DNA from: an uncultured bacterium
Lineage (GTDB): Bacteria > Verrucomicrobiota > Lentisphaeria > Victivallales > Victivallaceae
NCBI GenBank assembly: GCA_900551245.1
Contig: URVC01000065.1
Location: 1-22,374, forward strand
Length of the DNA: 22,374 nucleotides
Direction: 5' to 3'
The notes beneath the pieces were generated by a model, which saw only the letters and a list, made by a program, of their open reading frames with translations, ran no database searches and was not told where the DNA came from. A program made the position numbers and the translations under genes. Of this stretch, positions 14,625-21,969 are shown piece after piece (the first letter of the stretch is position 1; every line of letters begins with the position of its first letter).

Positions 14625-16079
14625 ATGATTACATCCTTTGAAAACGCTCTGGGGGAACTCTTTGTCACGGCGCGCGGCCTTGGCGGTCCGGCCCGGGGGC
14701 GGGTAACCAACGACTCCCGCAAGGTTCTTCCGGGAGATATTTTCGTCGCCATTCCGGGGTCACGTTTTGACGCGCATGATTTCATCGATCAGGCCATCAA
14801 CGCCCGCGCTCAGGTGATCGTGCACGAACGGAACCTCAAGCACTATCAGGAGAAGACCACCTACATTCAGGTGACCGACGCCGGGCGGGCCTATTCCCGG
14901 CTGATGCGCGCCTTCTACGACTGCCCCGACGAGCGGGTCAAACTGATCGGCGTAACCGGAACCAACGGCAAGACGACCACCTCCTTTCTCGTCGAACACA
15001 TCTTCCGCAACGCGGGGGAGCCGTGCGGGCTCATTTCGACCGTGGAGTACCGGGACGGCAAAATCGTCACGCCGGCGACCCATACCACGCCGGATGCGGG
15101 CGTGCTCTTTCCGCTGCTGGCGGAGATGCGCCGCAACGGCATGCGGGCGGCCGCCATGGAGCTCTCCAGCCATGCGCTCTGGCAGGGGCGGGTGGATGGA
15201 GCGAAATTCCGCACCACCATCTTCACCAACCTGACCGGCGAGCACCTCGATTATCATGGAGATATGGAGCACTATTATCAGGCGAAAAAGCTCTTTTTCA
15301 CCCGTCTGATGGCGGTCGACGGCACCGCGGTGATCAACATCGACGACGAATACGGCCGGCGGCTGGCGCGGGAAATTTCCACGCGGAACATCCTCACCTT
15401 CGGGAAAAACTCCGCGGCGGACTGGAATCTCACCGACATTGAACTCGGTGCCGACGGCTCCCGGTTCCGGCTTCAGAGCGAAAACGAAGCGTTCGACGTC
15501 GCCACCAACCTGATCGGCGAACACAACGTGCACAATCTTGCCGGAGCGATCCTTGCCGCACTCGACTACGGTCTTACGCCGGCTCAGATCGACCGGGCGC
15601 TCTCGCGTCCGATCCGGGTGCCGGGGCGGCTGGAGAAATTCATGGCGGAAAACGGTGCGGCGTTCTACGTCGATTACGCCCACACCGATAACGCGCTGGC
15701 CAACGTGCTCTCCATTCTGCGGAAGATCGCGAAGGGACGGCTGATTACGGTCTTCGGTGCCGGCGGCAACCGCGACCGCACCAAACGACCCCGCATGGGG
15801 CGGAAGGCGGCGGAGTTCGCCGATCTTCTGATCGTCACCAGCGACAATCCACGCAATGAAAATCCGGAAGCGATCATCCGGGAAATCGTGGCCGGGATTC
15901 CGGAGGGAACCGCATACGAAACGGAACCGGACCGCCGCAAAGCCATCCGCCGGGCGGTGGAGCTTGCCGGCCCGGGCGATGTGGTGCTGATCGCCGGGAA
16001 AGGTCACGAAAACTATCAGGAGATCGCCGGCAAACGGTACCACCTCGACGACCGCGAAGTGCTCAAGGATCTGCTGTAG
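14625..16079 (+). CDS. murE: UDP-N-acetylmuramoyl-L-alanyl-D-glutamate--2,6-diaminopimelate ligase
   Basis: 484 residues. It adds the third stem-peptide residue to UDP-MurNAc-L-Ala-D-Glu. Visible features are the NDSRKVLPGDIFVAIPG N-terminal motif (29-45), the P-loop TGTNGKTT (111-118), STVEY and TTPDA, MELSSHALWQGRV, the YYQAKKLFF segment with the lysine that is carbamylated in Mur ligases (about 221), and DNPRNENP at 407-414. The DNPR motif marks meso-diaminopimelate rather than lysine specificity, so the organism should have DAP-type peptidoglycan. The ATG at 14625 is preceded by AGAGGAG. It is the last gene of the lipoprotein-murF-murE unit and converges with the EamA gene, leaving 5 bases between the stops. 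Confidence 0.97.
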   Translation: MITSFENALGELFVTARGLGGPARGRVTNDSRKVLPGDIFVAIPGSRFDAHDFIDQAINARAQVIVHERNLKHYQEKTTYIQVTDAGRAYSRLMRAFYDCPDERVKLIGVTGTNGKTTTSFLVEHIFRNAGEPCGLISTVEYRDGKIVTPATHTTPDAGVLFPLLAEMRRNGMRAAAMELSSHALWQGRVDGAKFRTTIFTNLTGEHLDYHGDMEHYYQAKKLFFTRLMAVDGTAVINIDDEYGRRLAREISTRNILTFGKNSAADWNLTDIELGADGSRFRLQSENEAFDVATNLIGEHNVHNLAGAILAALDYGLTPAQIDRALSRPIRVPGRLEKFMAENGAAFYVDYAHTDNALANVLSILRKIAKGRLITVFGAGGNRDRTKRPRMGRKAAEFADLLIVTSDNPRNENPEAIIREIVAGIPEGTAYETEPDRRKAIRRAVELAGPGDVVLIAGKGHENYQEIAGKRYHLDDREVLKDLL

Positions 16080-16092
16080 AAAACCTACAGCA
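16072..16092. repeat. 8-bp palindrome carrying the stop codons of two convergent genes
   Basis: TGCTGTAG (16072-16079) and CTACAGCA (16085-16092) flank AAAAC. The left arm ends with the murE TAG, and the right arm begins with the complement of the EamA TAG. Only three of the eight pairs are forced by the two convergent TAG codons. There is no T-run, so it is not a classical terminator, but it could form a 3'-end hairpin on both transcripts. Confidence 0.6.
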
Positions 16093-16498
16093 AGAGGACC
16101 ATGGAGCCGGCGAGAATGAGCAGTCCGCCGGCGACCACCTGCCAGTCACACCGCTCGTGCAGAATGAGAATACCGAGAAAGATGGTGAGGGCGACACTCA
16201 ATTTGTCAATGGGCGCCACCTTGGAAGCCGGACCGGACTGGAGCGCCTTGAAGTAGAAGAGCCACGACAGCCCGGTGGAGACTCCGGAGAGGACCAGAAA
16301 CAGCAGGGAATATCCGGGGACACTCCGGATTCTGGCGCCGCTGCCGGAGACAAACACAATGCCCCAGGTGATGACGAGAATCACCACGGTACGGATGGCG
16401 GTGGCCAGATTGGAATCGACATTCCGGACGCCGATCTTGGCCAGAATCGCGGTCAGCGCGGCAAAAACCGCGGAAAGGACGGCATAATATTTCCACAC
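16085..16498 (-). CDS. Single-domain EamA/DMT-family membrane transporter
   Basis: 137 residues from a GTG start (16498-16496), preceded by CGGAGAAAC. About five hydrophobic helices cover nearly the whole chain: YAVLSAVFAALTAILAKIGV, the TAIRTVVILVITWGIVFVSG segment, YSLLFLVLSGVSTGLSWLFYFKAL, then VAPIDKLSVALTIFLGILILHE and VVAGGLLILAGSMVLLL. The F-Y-F-K-A-L-Q-x-G...V-x-P-I-D-K-L-S pattern is typical of EamA domains. It has one domain rather than two, so it probably works as a dimer, like small DMT proteins. The substrate is unknown. It converges on murE and diverges from the WbuC gene. Confidence 0.9.
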   Translation of the reverse strand: MWKYYAVLSAVFAALTAILAKIGVRNVDSNLATAIRTVVILVITWGIVFVSGSGARIRSVPGYSLLFLVLSGVSTGLSWLFYFKALQSGPASKVAPIDKLSVALTIFLGILILHERCDWQVVAGGLLILAGSMVLLL

Positions 16499-16569
16499 GG
16501 TAGTTTCTCCGAATAAAAAAGATTCCTGTATAAGATAGCACCGGATTTGCGGAAAACCAGCTGCCGGGC

Positions 16570-16598
16570 TGGCAAAAGAGTGTACACCATGCTATTTT
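16570..16598 (+). promoter_or_regulatory. Possible promoter of the WbuC / GT39-like operon
   Basis: TGGCAA (16570-16575) and TATTTT (16593-16598) are separated by 17 bases, about 34 bases before the ATG at 16632. The -35 box is imperfect. It overlaps a CCAGC...GCTGG dyad around 16558-16573. Confidence 0.35.
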
Positions 16599-16631
16599 AA
16601 CGGAAAACAATCAGAGGATGGATTTCCGCAT

Positions 16632-17051
16632 ATGAAAATCGTCGACGACACATTGCTTGCCGAACTCCTGGGAAAGGCCGCCGCGGCTCCCCGGCGCCGG
16701 ACCAATTACAACCTCCACGACTCCACGGAGGAGCCGACCAACCGGCTGCTCAACGCCATGCAGCCAGATACGGTCATCGCCCCGCACCGCCATCCGGGGA
16801 AGTGGGAGCTGTTCTCGCTCCTCTCCGGCCGGATTGGAGTCTATCTGTATGACGACGCGGGCCGCATCACTGAAACGGTCACACTGGGCGACGGCGTCCG
16901 GGTGGTGGAAATTCCGCCGAATGTGTGGCACAACTTCGTGGCACTGGAGCCGTCGGTCGCGCTGGAGGTGAAACCCGGCCCCTACGCGCCGCTCGCGCCG
17001 GAAGACGCTGCCCCCTTCCCCGGTATTCGTCCGGAGGATTCCGCGCAGTGA
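16632..17051 (+). CDS. WbuC-family cupin-fold metalloprotein
   Basis: 139 residues. It carries the cupin metal motif P-H52-x-H54...E59 (in IAPHRHPGKWELFSLLSGRIGVYLYD) and a second-motif His in PPNVWHNFVAL. The N-terminal NYNLHDSTEEPTNRLLNAMQPDT is the part that distinguishes WbuC-like proteins. WbuC occurs in O-antigen and other surface polysaccharide clusters; its reaction is not established. The ATG at 16632 follows AGAGGA. Its stop overlaps the GTG start of the next gene (GTGA), so the two are translationally coupled, in keeping with a joint role in surface glycan or protein glycosylation. Confidence 0.92.
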   Translation: MKIVDDTLLAELLGKAAAAPRRRTNYNLHDSTEEPTNRLLNAMQPDTVIAPHRHPGKWELFSLLSGRIGVYLYDDAGRITETVTLGDGVRVVEIPPNVWHNFVALEPSVALEVKPGPYAPLAPEDAAPFPGIRPEDSAQ

Positions 17052-18805
17052 CACGGGGGCGGAACCTGTCGCGCCTCTACCTGCCGGTCGCGGCAATTGC
17101 GACCGCGGTGCGGCTGTGGGTCTACGCCTCCTGGCTGGATTCTCCGTTGCGCTGGTTCCACCGGGTGCCGGGACTGGACATGCAGACGCTGCTGGAATTC
17201 GGCCAGCGTCTGGTGGATGGAATCGGCCTCTTCACCCTCCACCGGACTCTGATTGCGGGGGTCTGGCTGGCCAACGGCGGCGCGCACCATGTCGAATTTC
17301 TCGCCGCAGTGCAGTGCGTGCTCGGCATTCTCTCCGCCCTGCTCGTCACGCGGATTACGCTCCACCTCTTCGGGAAGAGGAGCTGGGCGCTGGCGGCCGG
17401 AATCGTAACTGCGCTCTACAGTCCGGCCCTGATGTACGAGGTGACGATGCTGCAGGAGAGTATCGTCACCTTCGCCGTACTGCTCAGTTTTGCCGGCTGG
17501 CTCCGGGCGCGGGAGAAGCATTTTTCCCCCGGCCGTGCCGTTACCGCCGGAATCCTGCTCGGGCTCGCCACCATCGGGCGACCGACCGCCCTGCTCTGGG
17601 CAGGCTGTGCGGTGGTGTTCAGTTTCCCGCTTTTCCGGCGGGGAAGCTCGGTCCGCCGCGCCCTTCTGGTCGCCGCCGGCTGTGTCGGGCTCTGGCTTTC
17701 GGTCGGTCTGTTGAATCAGCTTCACACCGGCAGCTTCAGCCCCTTCTTCAATGTACTGCCGTATGCGACAACAGTCAACGCGCCCCCGGAGTCGGCCGCC
17801 CCCCCTGCTCCGCCGGCGGCGCAACCGGAATCCTCCCCGTCAATTTCGCCGTTGAAACCATTCCTCCGTATCGGCTGGAACGCCCTGGGGCGGATTCCAT
17901 TGCTCTTTTTCGCGGATGAGATTCCGGACAATCTCAACTTCTATTTCATCCGCCAGGAGTTTCTTCCACTGCGGTTTCTGCCGGGGCCGGAACTGCTGAT
18001 TCCTGCCGCGGTGGCCGGGATTCTTCTTCTGATCGGTTCCGGCCGGTTGTTGCGGCGGGAGGGGCTGGTACTGCTGATTGTGGCGATGCTGGCGCCTCCG
18101 CTCTGCGGACTGCATCCGGTCGGTCGCTACCGCCTGCTGCTCTACCCGTATTTCGCGATTCTCGCGGTCTATGCGTTCGGCTGGATGAGCTTCCGGGGGC
18201 GTCTGTCGCGCCGGACACGCATCTTCATCGGCACGGGAGTGCTGGTGGCGGTGTTCGGAGCAAATCAGGTGCAGAGAACCGGCTCATTTCTGCGCAGTAC
18301 CGATTTTGTAGCCTGGGGAATTGCCGCGGAGTATCCGGAGGGGCGGCCGACGGCGGTTTCCATGCAGAGCTTCGGGCGGGCGCTGGCACTGAGCGGCGGC
18401 CGTAACCAGTCTGCGGCGGTCAATTTGCTGACGCGGCTGATCGGACTGCGGCAGTTCGACGCGGCGCTGGCACTGGCGCGGCAGGAACAGGAAGCCCCCG
18501 GAATCAACCGTTCTCTGATGCATTACTACGCAGGTTTGAGCCTGTTGGGCGGGGGACATCCGGCGGAGGCAGCACAGGAGTTTGCGGCGAGCCGTCCGGA
18601 AGAGATTGCGCCACTGGCAGGGAAACTGCACCTCTTTCGCGGAGAAGCGGAACGACTGTGTGGAAACCGGGAAAAAGCAGCATTGCATTACCGTGACGCA
18701 TTGACGTGCCCATTGACGCCGGAGCTGAGGAAATGGCTTGAGAATATGCTGAAAAAGCAGGATTCCCCGGTAAAATCCGACACATCCGGCCTCAAAACGC
18801 CTTGA
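17048..18805 (+). CDS. GT39-like polytopic glycosyltransferase-type membrane protein with C-terminal TPR-like region
   Basis: 585 residues from a GTG at 17048, which overlaps the WbuC stop and has GGAGG 10 bases upstream; the longer in-frame start at 16925 lies within the cupin gene and is rejected. Roughly 10-11 hydrophobic segments occur up to about residue 410. The early loop LRWFHRVPGLDMQTLLEFGQRL and the LYSPALMYEVTMLQESIVTF, GLATIGRPTALLWA and LHPVGRYRLLLYPYFAILAVY stretches match the general build of GT39/PMT-like, dolichol-/undecaprenyl-phosphate-sugar-dependent enzymes. From about 460 onward there are TPR-like helices (NLLTRLIGLRQFDAALALARQEQE and the following repeat). The donor and acceptor are unknown. 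A Pro/Ala-rich loop near residues 240-265 is low complexity. The gene ends inside the probable ssrA promoter. Confidence 0.82.
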   Translation: MTRGRNLSRLYLPVAAIATAVRLWVYASWLDSPLRWFHRVPGLDMQTLLEFGQRLVDGIGLFTLHRTLIAGVWLANGGAHHVEFLAAVQCVLGILSALLVTRITLHLFGKRSWALAAGIVTALYSPALMYEVTMLQESIVTFAVLLSFAGWLRAREKHFSPGRAVTAGILLGLATIGRPTALLWAGCAVVFSFPLFRRGSSVRRALLVAAGCVGLWLSVGLLNQLHTGSFSPFFNVLPYATTVNAPPESAAPPAPPAAQPESSPSISPLKPFLRIGWNALGRIPLLFFADEIPDNLNFYFIRQEFLPLRFLPGPELLIPAAVAGILLLIGSGRLLRREGLVLLIVAMLAPPLCGLHPVGRYRLLLYPYFAILAVYAFGWMSFRGRLSRRTRIFIGTGVLVAVFGANQVQRTGSFLRSTDFVAWGIAAEYPEGRPTAVSMQSFGRALALSGGRNQSAAVNLLTRLIGLRQFDAALALARQEQEAPGINRSLMHYYAGLSLLGGGHPAEAAQEFAASRPEEIAPLAGKLHLFRGEAERLCGNREKAALHYRDALTCPLTPELRKWLENMLKKQDSPVKSDTSGLKTP

Positions 18806-18829
18806 TATTTGAAATTTTTGATATATATT
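18802..18829 (+). promoter_or_regulatory. ssrA: Probable ssrA promoter
   Basis: TTGATA (18802-18807) and TATATT (18824-18829) are separated by 16 bases, giving a start near 18837, about 8 bases before the mature tmRNA 5' end. The -35 box overlaps the stop codon of the GT39-like gene. Confidence 0.6.
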
Positions 18830-18844
18830 GATAGAAACCGATCT

Positions 18845-19203
<359 letters not shown>

Positions 19204-19213
19204 TTTGAAGTTA

Positions 19214-19259
19214 AAAGCTCGAAACGGTACCACAAAGTACCATTTCGAGCTTTCTTTTT
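19214..19259 (+). terminator. Intrinsic terminator after ssrA
   Basis: A long stem pairs AAAGCTCGAAA-C-GGTAC (19214-19230) with GTACC-A-TTTCGAGCTTT (19237-19253), with one mismatch and a CACAAA loop. It is followed by CTTTTT (19254-19259). It also separates ssrA from the integrase transcript. Confidence 0.92.
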
Positions 19260-19314
19260 GTCAAAACACGTCTATATTGGCTAAATCCGGTACTCTCGTA
19301 AGAAAGGATCGAAA

Positions 19315-20568
19315 ATGGCCATCCAGAAAATAAAACTCGACATCGGAACCGTCTATCAGAAAGAGGAAGGCGGCGTCTACTACTTCCGGTATCAGATCAA
19401 CGGAGCACGTAAGGCGATCAGCCTCAAAACCCGGAACCAGAAAGAAGCTCTGAAAGAGGCCAACAAGCAAATTCCACTGCTGAAAGCGACCTCTACGGAG
19501 ATTATTGCCGCCCATGTGCAGCACGCACGCGGCCTTATCACTCCGGAAAAGAATCTGCTGCTCTCCGAGGCGTGGGCAGTCTATGAAAAGAGCCCGGAAC
19601 GTGCAACTCCCGCAACTGTTGCGGAAGCCCAATCCTACCGCGCCACATTTCAGGAATTTCTGGATTGGCTCAATGATCCGCAGAAAAATATACGTGACAT
19701 TACCCCGGAAATTGGAGAACAGTACGCCGAATATATGCGTAACCAGAAAATCGCCGTTTCCACCCATAACCGTAAAATCAAGCGAATCCGCCGTGTCTTT
19801 CATGTTCTCCGGGAATATTGGAGCGGCAGCAATCCGTTTCACTCCGCAACGCAACTGCGACGGGAGCGTGAAGAGCGTGAACAGGATGTTCGCCGCCTTT
19901 CCTTCACTCGGGAGCAGGAACAACTGTTGCAGGCTGTCCTTGACGACGACAAGTACACGGTCATGAACAAATCGGAAGTCCGGGGGGGTTACTATCTCGG
20001 CATGTTTACCGGCCAGCGGATGAAAGGCTGTGTACTGCTGCGTTGGAACAAAATCAGTTTCAACCTGAAGCGGATATGGGTGAAGCAGTTTAAGACCGGC
20101 AAGGAAGTGACGATTCCGATTGCACCGAAGCTGCTGGAGGTTCTGCAGGGTGCTTTGGCGTGGAAGGCCGGAGAAACCGATTACGTCTGTCCCAATATTG
20201 CCGCACGTTACAACAAGACCGACGCTCGCGGCAAGAACGTCGGCAACAACCTCGTGAACATCGACATGCTCCGGGTAATCCGCTGGATCGGCTTGGAGCC
20301 GTCCGTGGCCGTTCCCGGCAGGGATAAAAAGGTGACGGTCTACGGCTTCCATTCGCTACGGCATTTGTTCGCGTCCTATTGTGCTGAGGCCGGGGTGCCA
20401 CAGGCAACGGTCCTTTCCATCCTCGGAGCCGATTCCGAAATCGTCAGCAAATTCTACACGCATGTTGGAAAGGTTTCTTCAGCTTTTTGGAAATTCCGCA
20501 ACGGTCATCCCCATATTCAAATGTTACAGGATCTTCCAAATCCTCCTGCGCCACATCTGTCCAGGTAA
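19315..20568 (+). CDS. Tyrosine recombinase / integrase
   Basis: 417 residues. The N-terminal part (residues 20-60, YYFRYQINGARKAISLKTRNQKEAL) is the beta-strand arm-binding type region, followed by a SAM-like core-binding domain (about 80-175) and the catalytic domain (about 190-390). Catalytic residues are R235 in FTGQRMKG, a lysine near 260-263 (FKTGKEVTIPI), H346-x-x-R349 in FHSLRH, and Y381 in KFYTHV. The His/Trp of the usual LGH motif is Ala372 (ILGADS), a departure from the canonical set. The ATG at 19315 has AAAGGA at good spacing. Its position, reading away from ssrA, implies that it integrates at ssrA. After Tyr381 the tail (to 417) is unusual and is antisense to the ATPase gene, so it may have been acquired by fusion. 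Confidence 0.9.
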   Translation: MAIQKIKLDIGTVYQKEEGGVYYFRYQINGARKAISLKTRNQKEALKEANKQIPLLKATSTEIIAAHVQHARGLITPEKNLLLSEAWAVYEKSPERATPATVAEAQSYRATFQEFLDWLNDPQKNIRDITPEIGEQYAEYMRNQKIAVSTHNRKIKRIRRVFHVLREYWSGSNPFHSATQLRREREEREQDVRRLSFTREQEQLLQAVLDDDKYTVMNKSEVRGGYYLGMFTGQRMKGCVLLRWNKISFNLKRIWVKQFKTGKEVTIPIAPKLLEVLQGALAWKAGETDYVCPNIAARYNKTDARGKNVGNNLVNIDMLRVIRWIGLEPSVAVPGRDKKVTVYGFHSLRHLFASYCAEAGVPQATVLSILGADSEIVSKFYTHVGKVSSAFWKFRNGHPHIQMLQDLPNPPAPHLSR

Positions 20569-21142
20569 GTTTCAGAGAAAGCGCCAACCCCTGGCACTTT
20601 TCTTTCAAGCCCTTTGCTTCACCTTCATGATTCACGTGATGAACGATCAGTATGGCAATGTTCCTGCTTCGCAGTTTATTCATCAGATCTCTGAAATTAC
20701 TCGGTATTTGCGGAGTTTCCCCATGAACAAATGCGGAATACGTGTCGATAACCAGAAGATCAACATCAACTCCCGGTGTTCCGGAGTTTTGCGCATCGTC
20801 AATCATGTCAAGCAACTTCTGATGATGTGCAGGAAGCGTCCAATCGATGTCGCTGCCACTCATATCCTTCATCAGCAAATCAGGACAATTCGCTGCATCA
20901 GGCAAATAGGCATCCTGAAATTTTGTTTGATTATTGCCTATATTCCCTTTGTTCTCAAAATCCAAATACAAAACCTTATGTTTTCCTTTAGCTGCCCACC
21001 ATTGCTCCGGAACTACCATTTTACTTGCAGCACTATTTCCGGCGGCAACTCGCGCTGCAATACTGTACGTCAAAGCACTCTTTCCTGTTTTTTCTTTGGC
21101 ATACAGCATTGTGACCTCCCCTCGAATCAGAATGGGATGCAT
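20444..21142 (-). CDS. RepA-like AAA ATPase (AAA_25 type), probably the C-terminal part of a longer gene
   Basis: 232 residues as read from the ATG at 21142. Walker A is AKEKTGKS (15-22), following the family lead-in HPILIRGEVTMLY. Walker B is VDLLVIDTYSA (127-137, D133), and a sensor-like IAILIVHHVNHEG follows (162-174). This is the RecA-like hexameric ATPase/helicase family linked to plasmid and phage replication (RepA). The ATG overlaps the preceding frame's TAA by one base. A second ATG at 21109 has a very strong ribosome site (GGGGAGG), but starting there would drop the conserved lead-in. The same frame is open upstream to about 21190 with protein-like sequence (KKSLTAISYV), suggesting that the real N-terminus lies in the neighbouring frame. 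The 3' end overlaps the integrase gene antisense by 125 bases. Confidence 0.8.
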   Translation of the reverse strand: MHPILIRGEVTMLYAKEKTGKSALTYSIAARVAAGNSAASKMVVPEQWWAAKGKHKVLYLDFENKGNIGNNQTKFQDAYLPDAANCPDLLMKDMSGSDIDWTLPAHHQKLLDMIDDAQNSGTPGVDVDLLVIDTYSAFVHGETPQIPSNFRDLMNKLRSRNIAILIVHHVNHEGEAKGLKEKCQGLALSLKLTWTDVAQEDLEDPVTFEYGDDRCGISKKLKKPFQHACRIC

Positions 21143-21477
21143 TACATAACTGATTGCCGTGAGCGATTTTTTTCCTTTTCGATCAAACGGGATTGTTCAC
21201 CGCTGGAGTTTTCTTTTTCCCACCACTCCGCCGGTTTGGAATGGATAAACTCCACCGCTTTTTGATACTGGACCTCGAAATCGGTATCGTTCTCCAACAA
21301 AAGCAGACTTTCCGGTTTGACTTCCGGTTTCCGGTTTCGGTAACAATCCAATTCGGAACAAAGTTTGAAACGGGAACGGTAAGTCCAATGAAAATTCCGA
21401 TGAATCAGCGCGAAGTCATTAGCTAATTCGGAGTTACTTTGATCAATCGTACAACCATTCCCATTCCAGTTGGAATG
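21142..21477 (-). pseudogene. Open frame without a start codon, probable N-terminal part of the RepA-like ATPase gene (-1 frame)
   Basis: The frame is open from the TAA at 21480-21478 to a TAA at 21144-21142 (111 codons). The predicted peptide looks real (for example FEVQYQKAVEFIHSKPAEWWEKEN), but it has no ATG or GTG with a ribosome site; the only standard-type start is a TTG at 21351 lacking one. At the run of seven A on the minus strand (21173-21167, read GAA AAA AAT) a shift of -1 joins it smoothly to the ATPase frame: IEKEK then KSLTAISYVMHPIL. One extra A would make a single continuous gene. It is either a decayed or mis-sequenced gene, or one using programmed frameshifting. Confidence 0.5.
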
Positions 21478-21876
21478 TTACTTCAAATTGACTTTCGTGC
21501 GGGCTGAAGAGTCAGGAGAAACTTTCAACCGCCAACGTTCCGTGGTATGCCCCAGAGAATCGATGACGAATTGGCCATGGCCTACTTCAAATTCACGAAA
21601 GCTCCATTCCAGATTGACTTTGCCATCAGAAAATGAATGTGTCAATTGCCGGGCAAAAGGTTGAGGAAAAGGAAATATCCAACAGGAGTCCTCCCTGCGT
21701 CCACACTTCATGAACGCAGGAAAGCGCTCGCCGGTACAGTTCGCCTCAATCAGCAAAGATGCACGTGCCTCCATACAGACTGAATCACGCCGGGCAGTAT
21801 CCTCAGGAATATTGTCTGTCGAAACGAACTGTGTTTCTAAAAAATCTGACAGTTTCTCAATCGTACATACTTTCAT
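21478..21876 (-). CDS. Hypothetical protein of the ssrA-linked element
   Basis: 132 residues from the ATG at 21876-21874, which has AGAAAGGG about 6 bases upstream; the longer TTG start at 21951 has no ribosome site. I do not recognise the family. It is cysteine-containing (5 Cys, including MKCGRREDSCW), without membrane segments, and strand-rich toward the end (KVNLEWSFREFEVGHGQFVIDS, ERWRLKVSP). Its TAA is in the same frame as the start-less open frame that follows, so the two could once have been one gene, or the second could be reached by readthrough. Codon use and GC are lower than in the chromosomal neighbours. It reads toward the ATPase gene and is presumably cotranscribed with it. Confidence 0.6.
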   Translation of the reverse strand: MKVCTIEKLSDFLETQFVSTDNIPEDTARRDSVCMEARASLLIEANCTGERFPAFMKCGRREDSCWIFPFPQPFARQLTHSFSDGKVNLEWSFREFEVGHGQFVIDSLGHTTERWRLKVSPDSSARTKVNLK

Positions 21877-21969
21877 CGTACACCCTTTCTTGTTATAGAA
21901 TTGACAGGCATCAATCGGAACGCAATCAGCCGATTTTTTAACGCAGTTCAAGATTTTTGGGGCAGATTA

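Noticed and set aside
14760..16043. 427-residue minus-strand open frame
   Set aside because: Antisense to murE, which has all of its catalytic motifs.
21247..21262. CTCCACC followed by TTTTTGA, similar to the ssrA 3' end and considered as an attachment copy
   Set aside because: Similarity is short and needs a gap, and the site lies inside an open reading frame in the middle of the module.
20381..21265. 294-residue plus-strand open frame after the integrase
   Set aside because: Antisense to the RepA-like ATPase whose Walker motifs are intact; the plus-strand product is Cys/Phe/Ile-rich without motifs.
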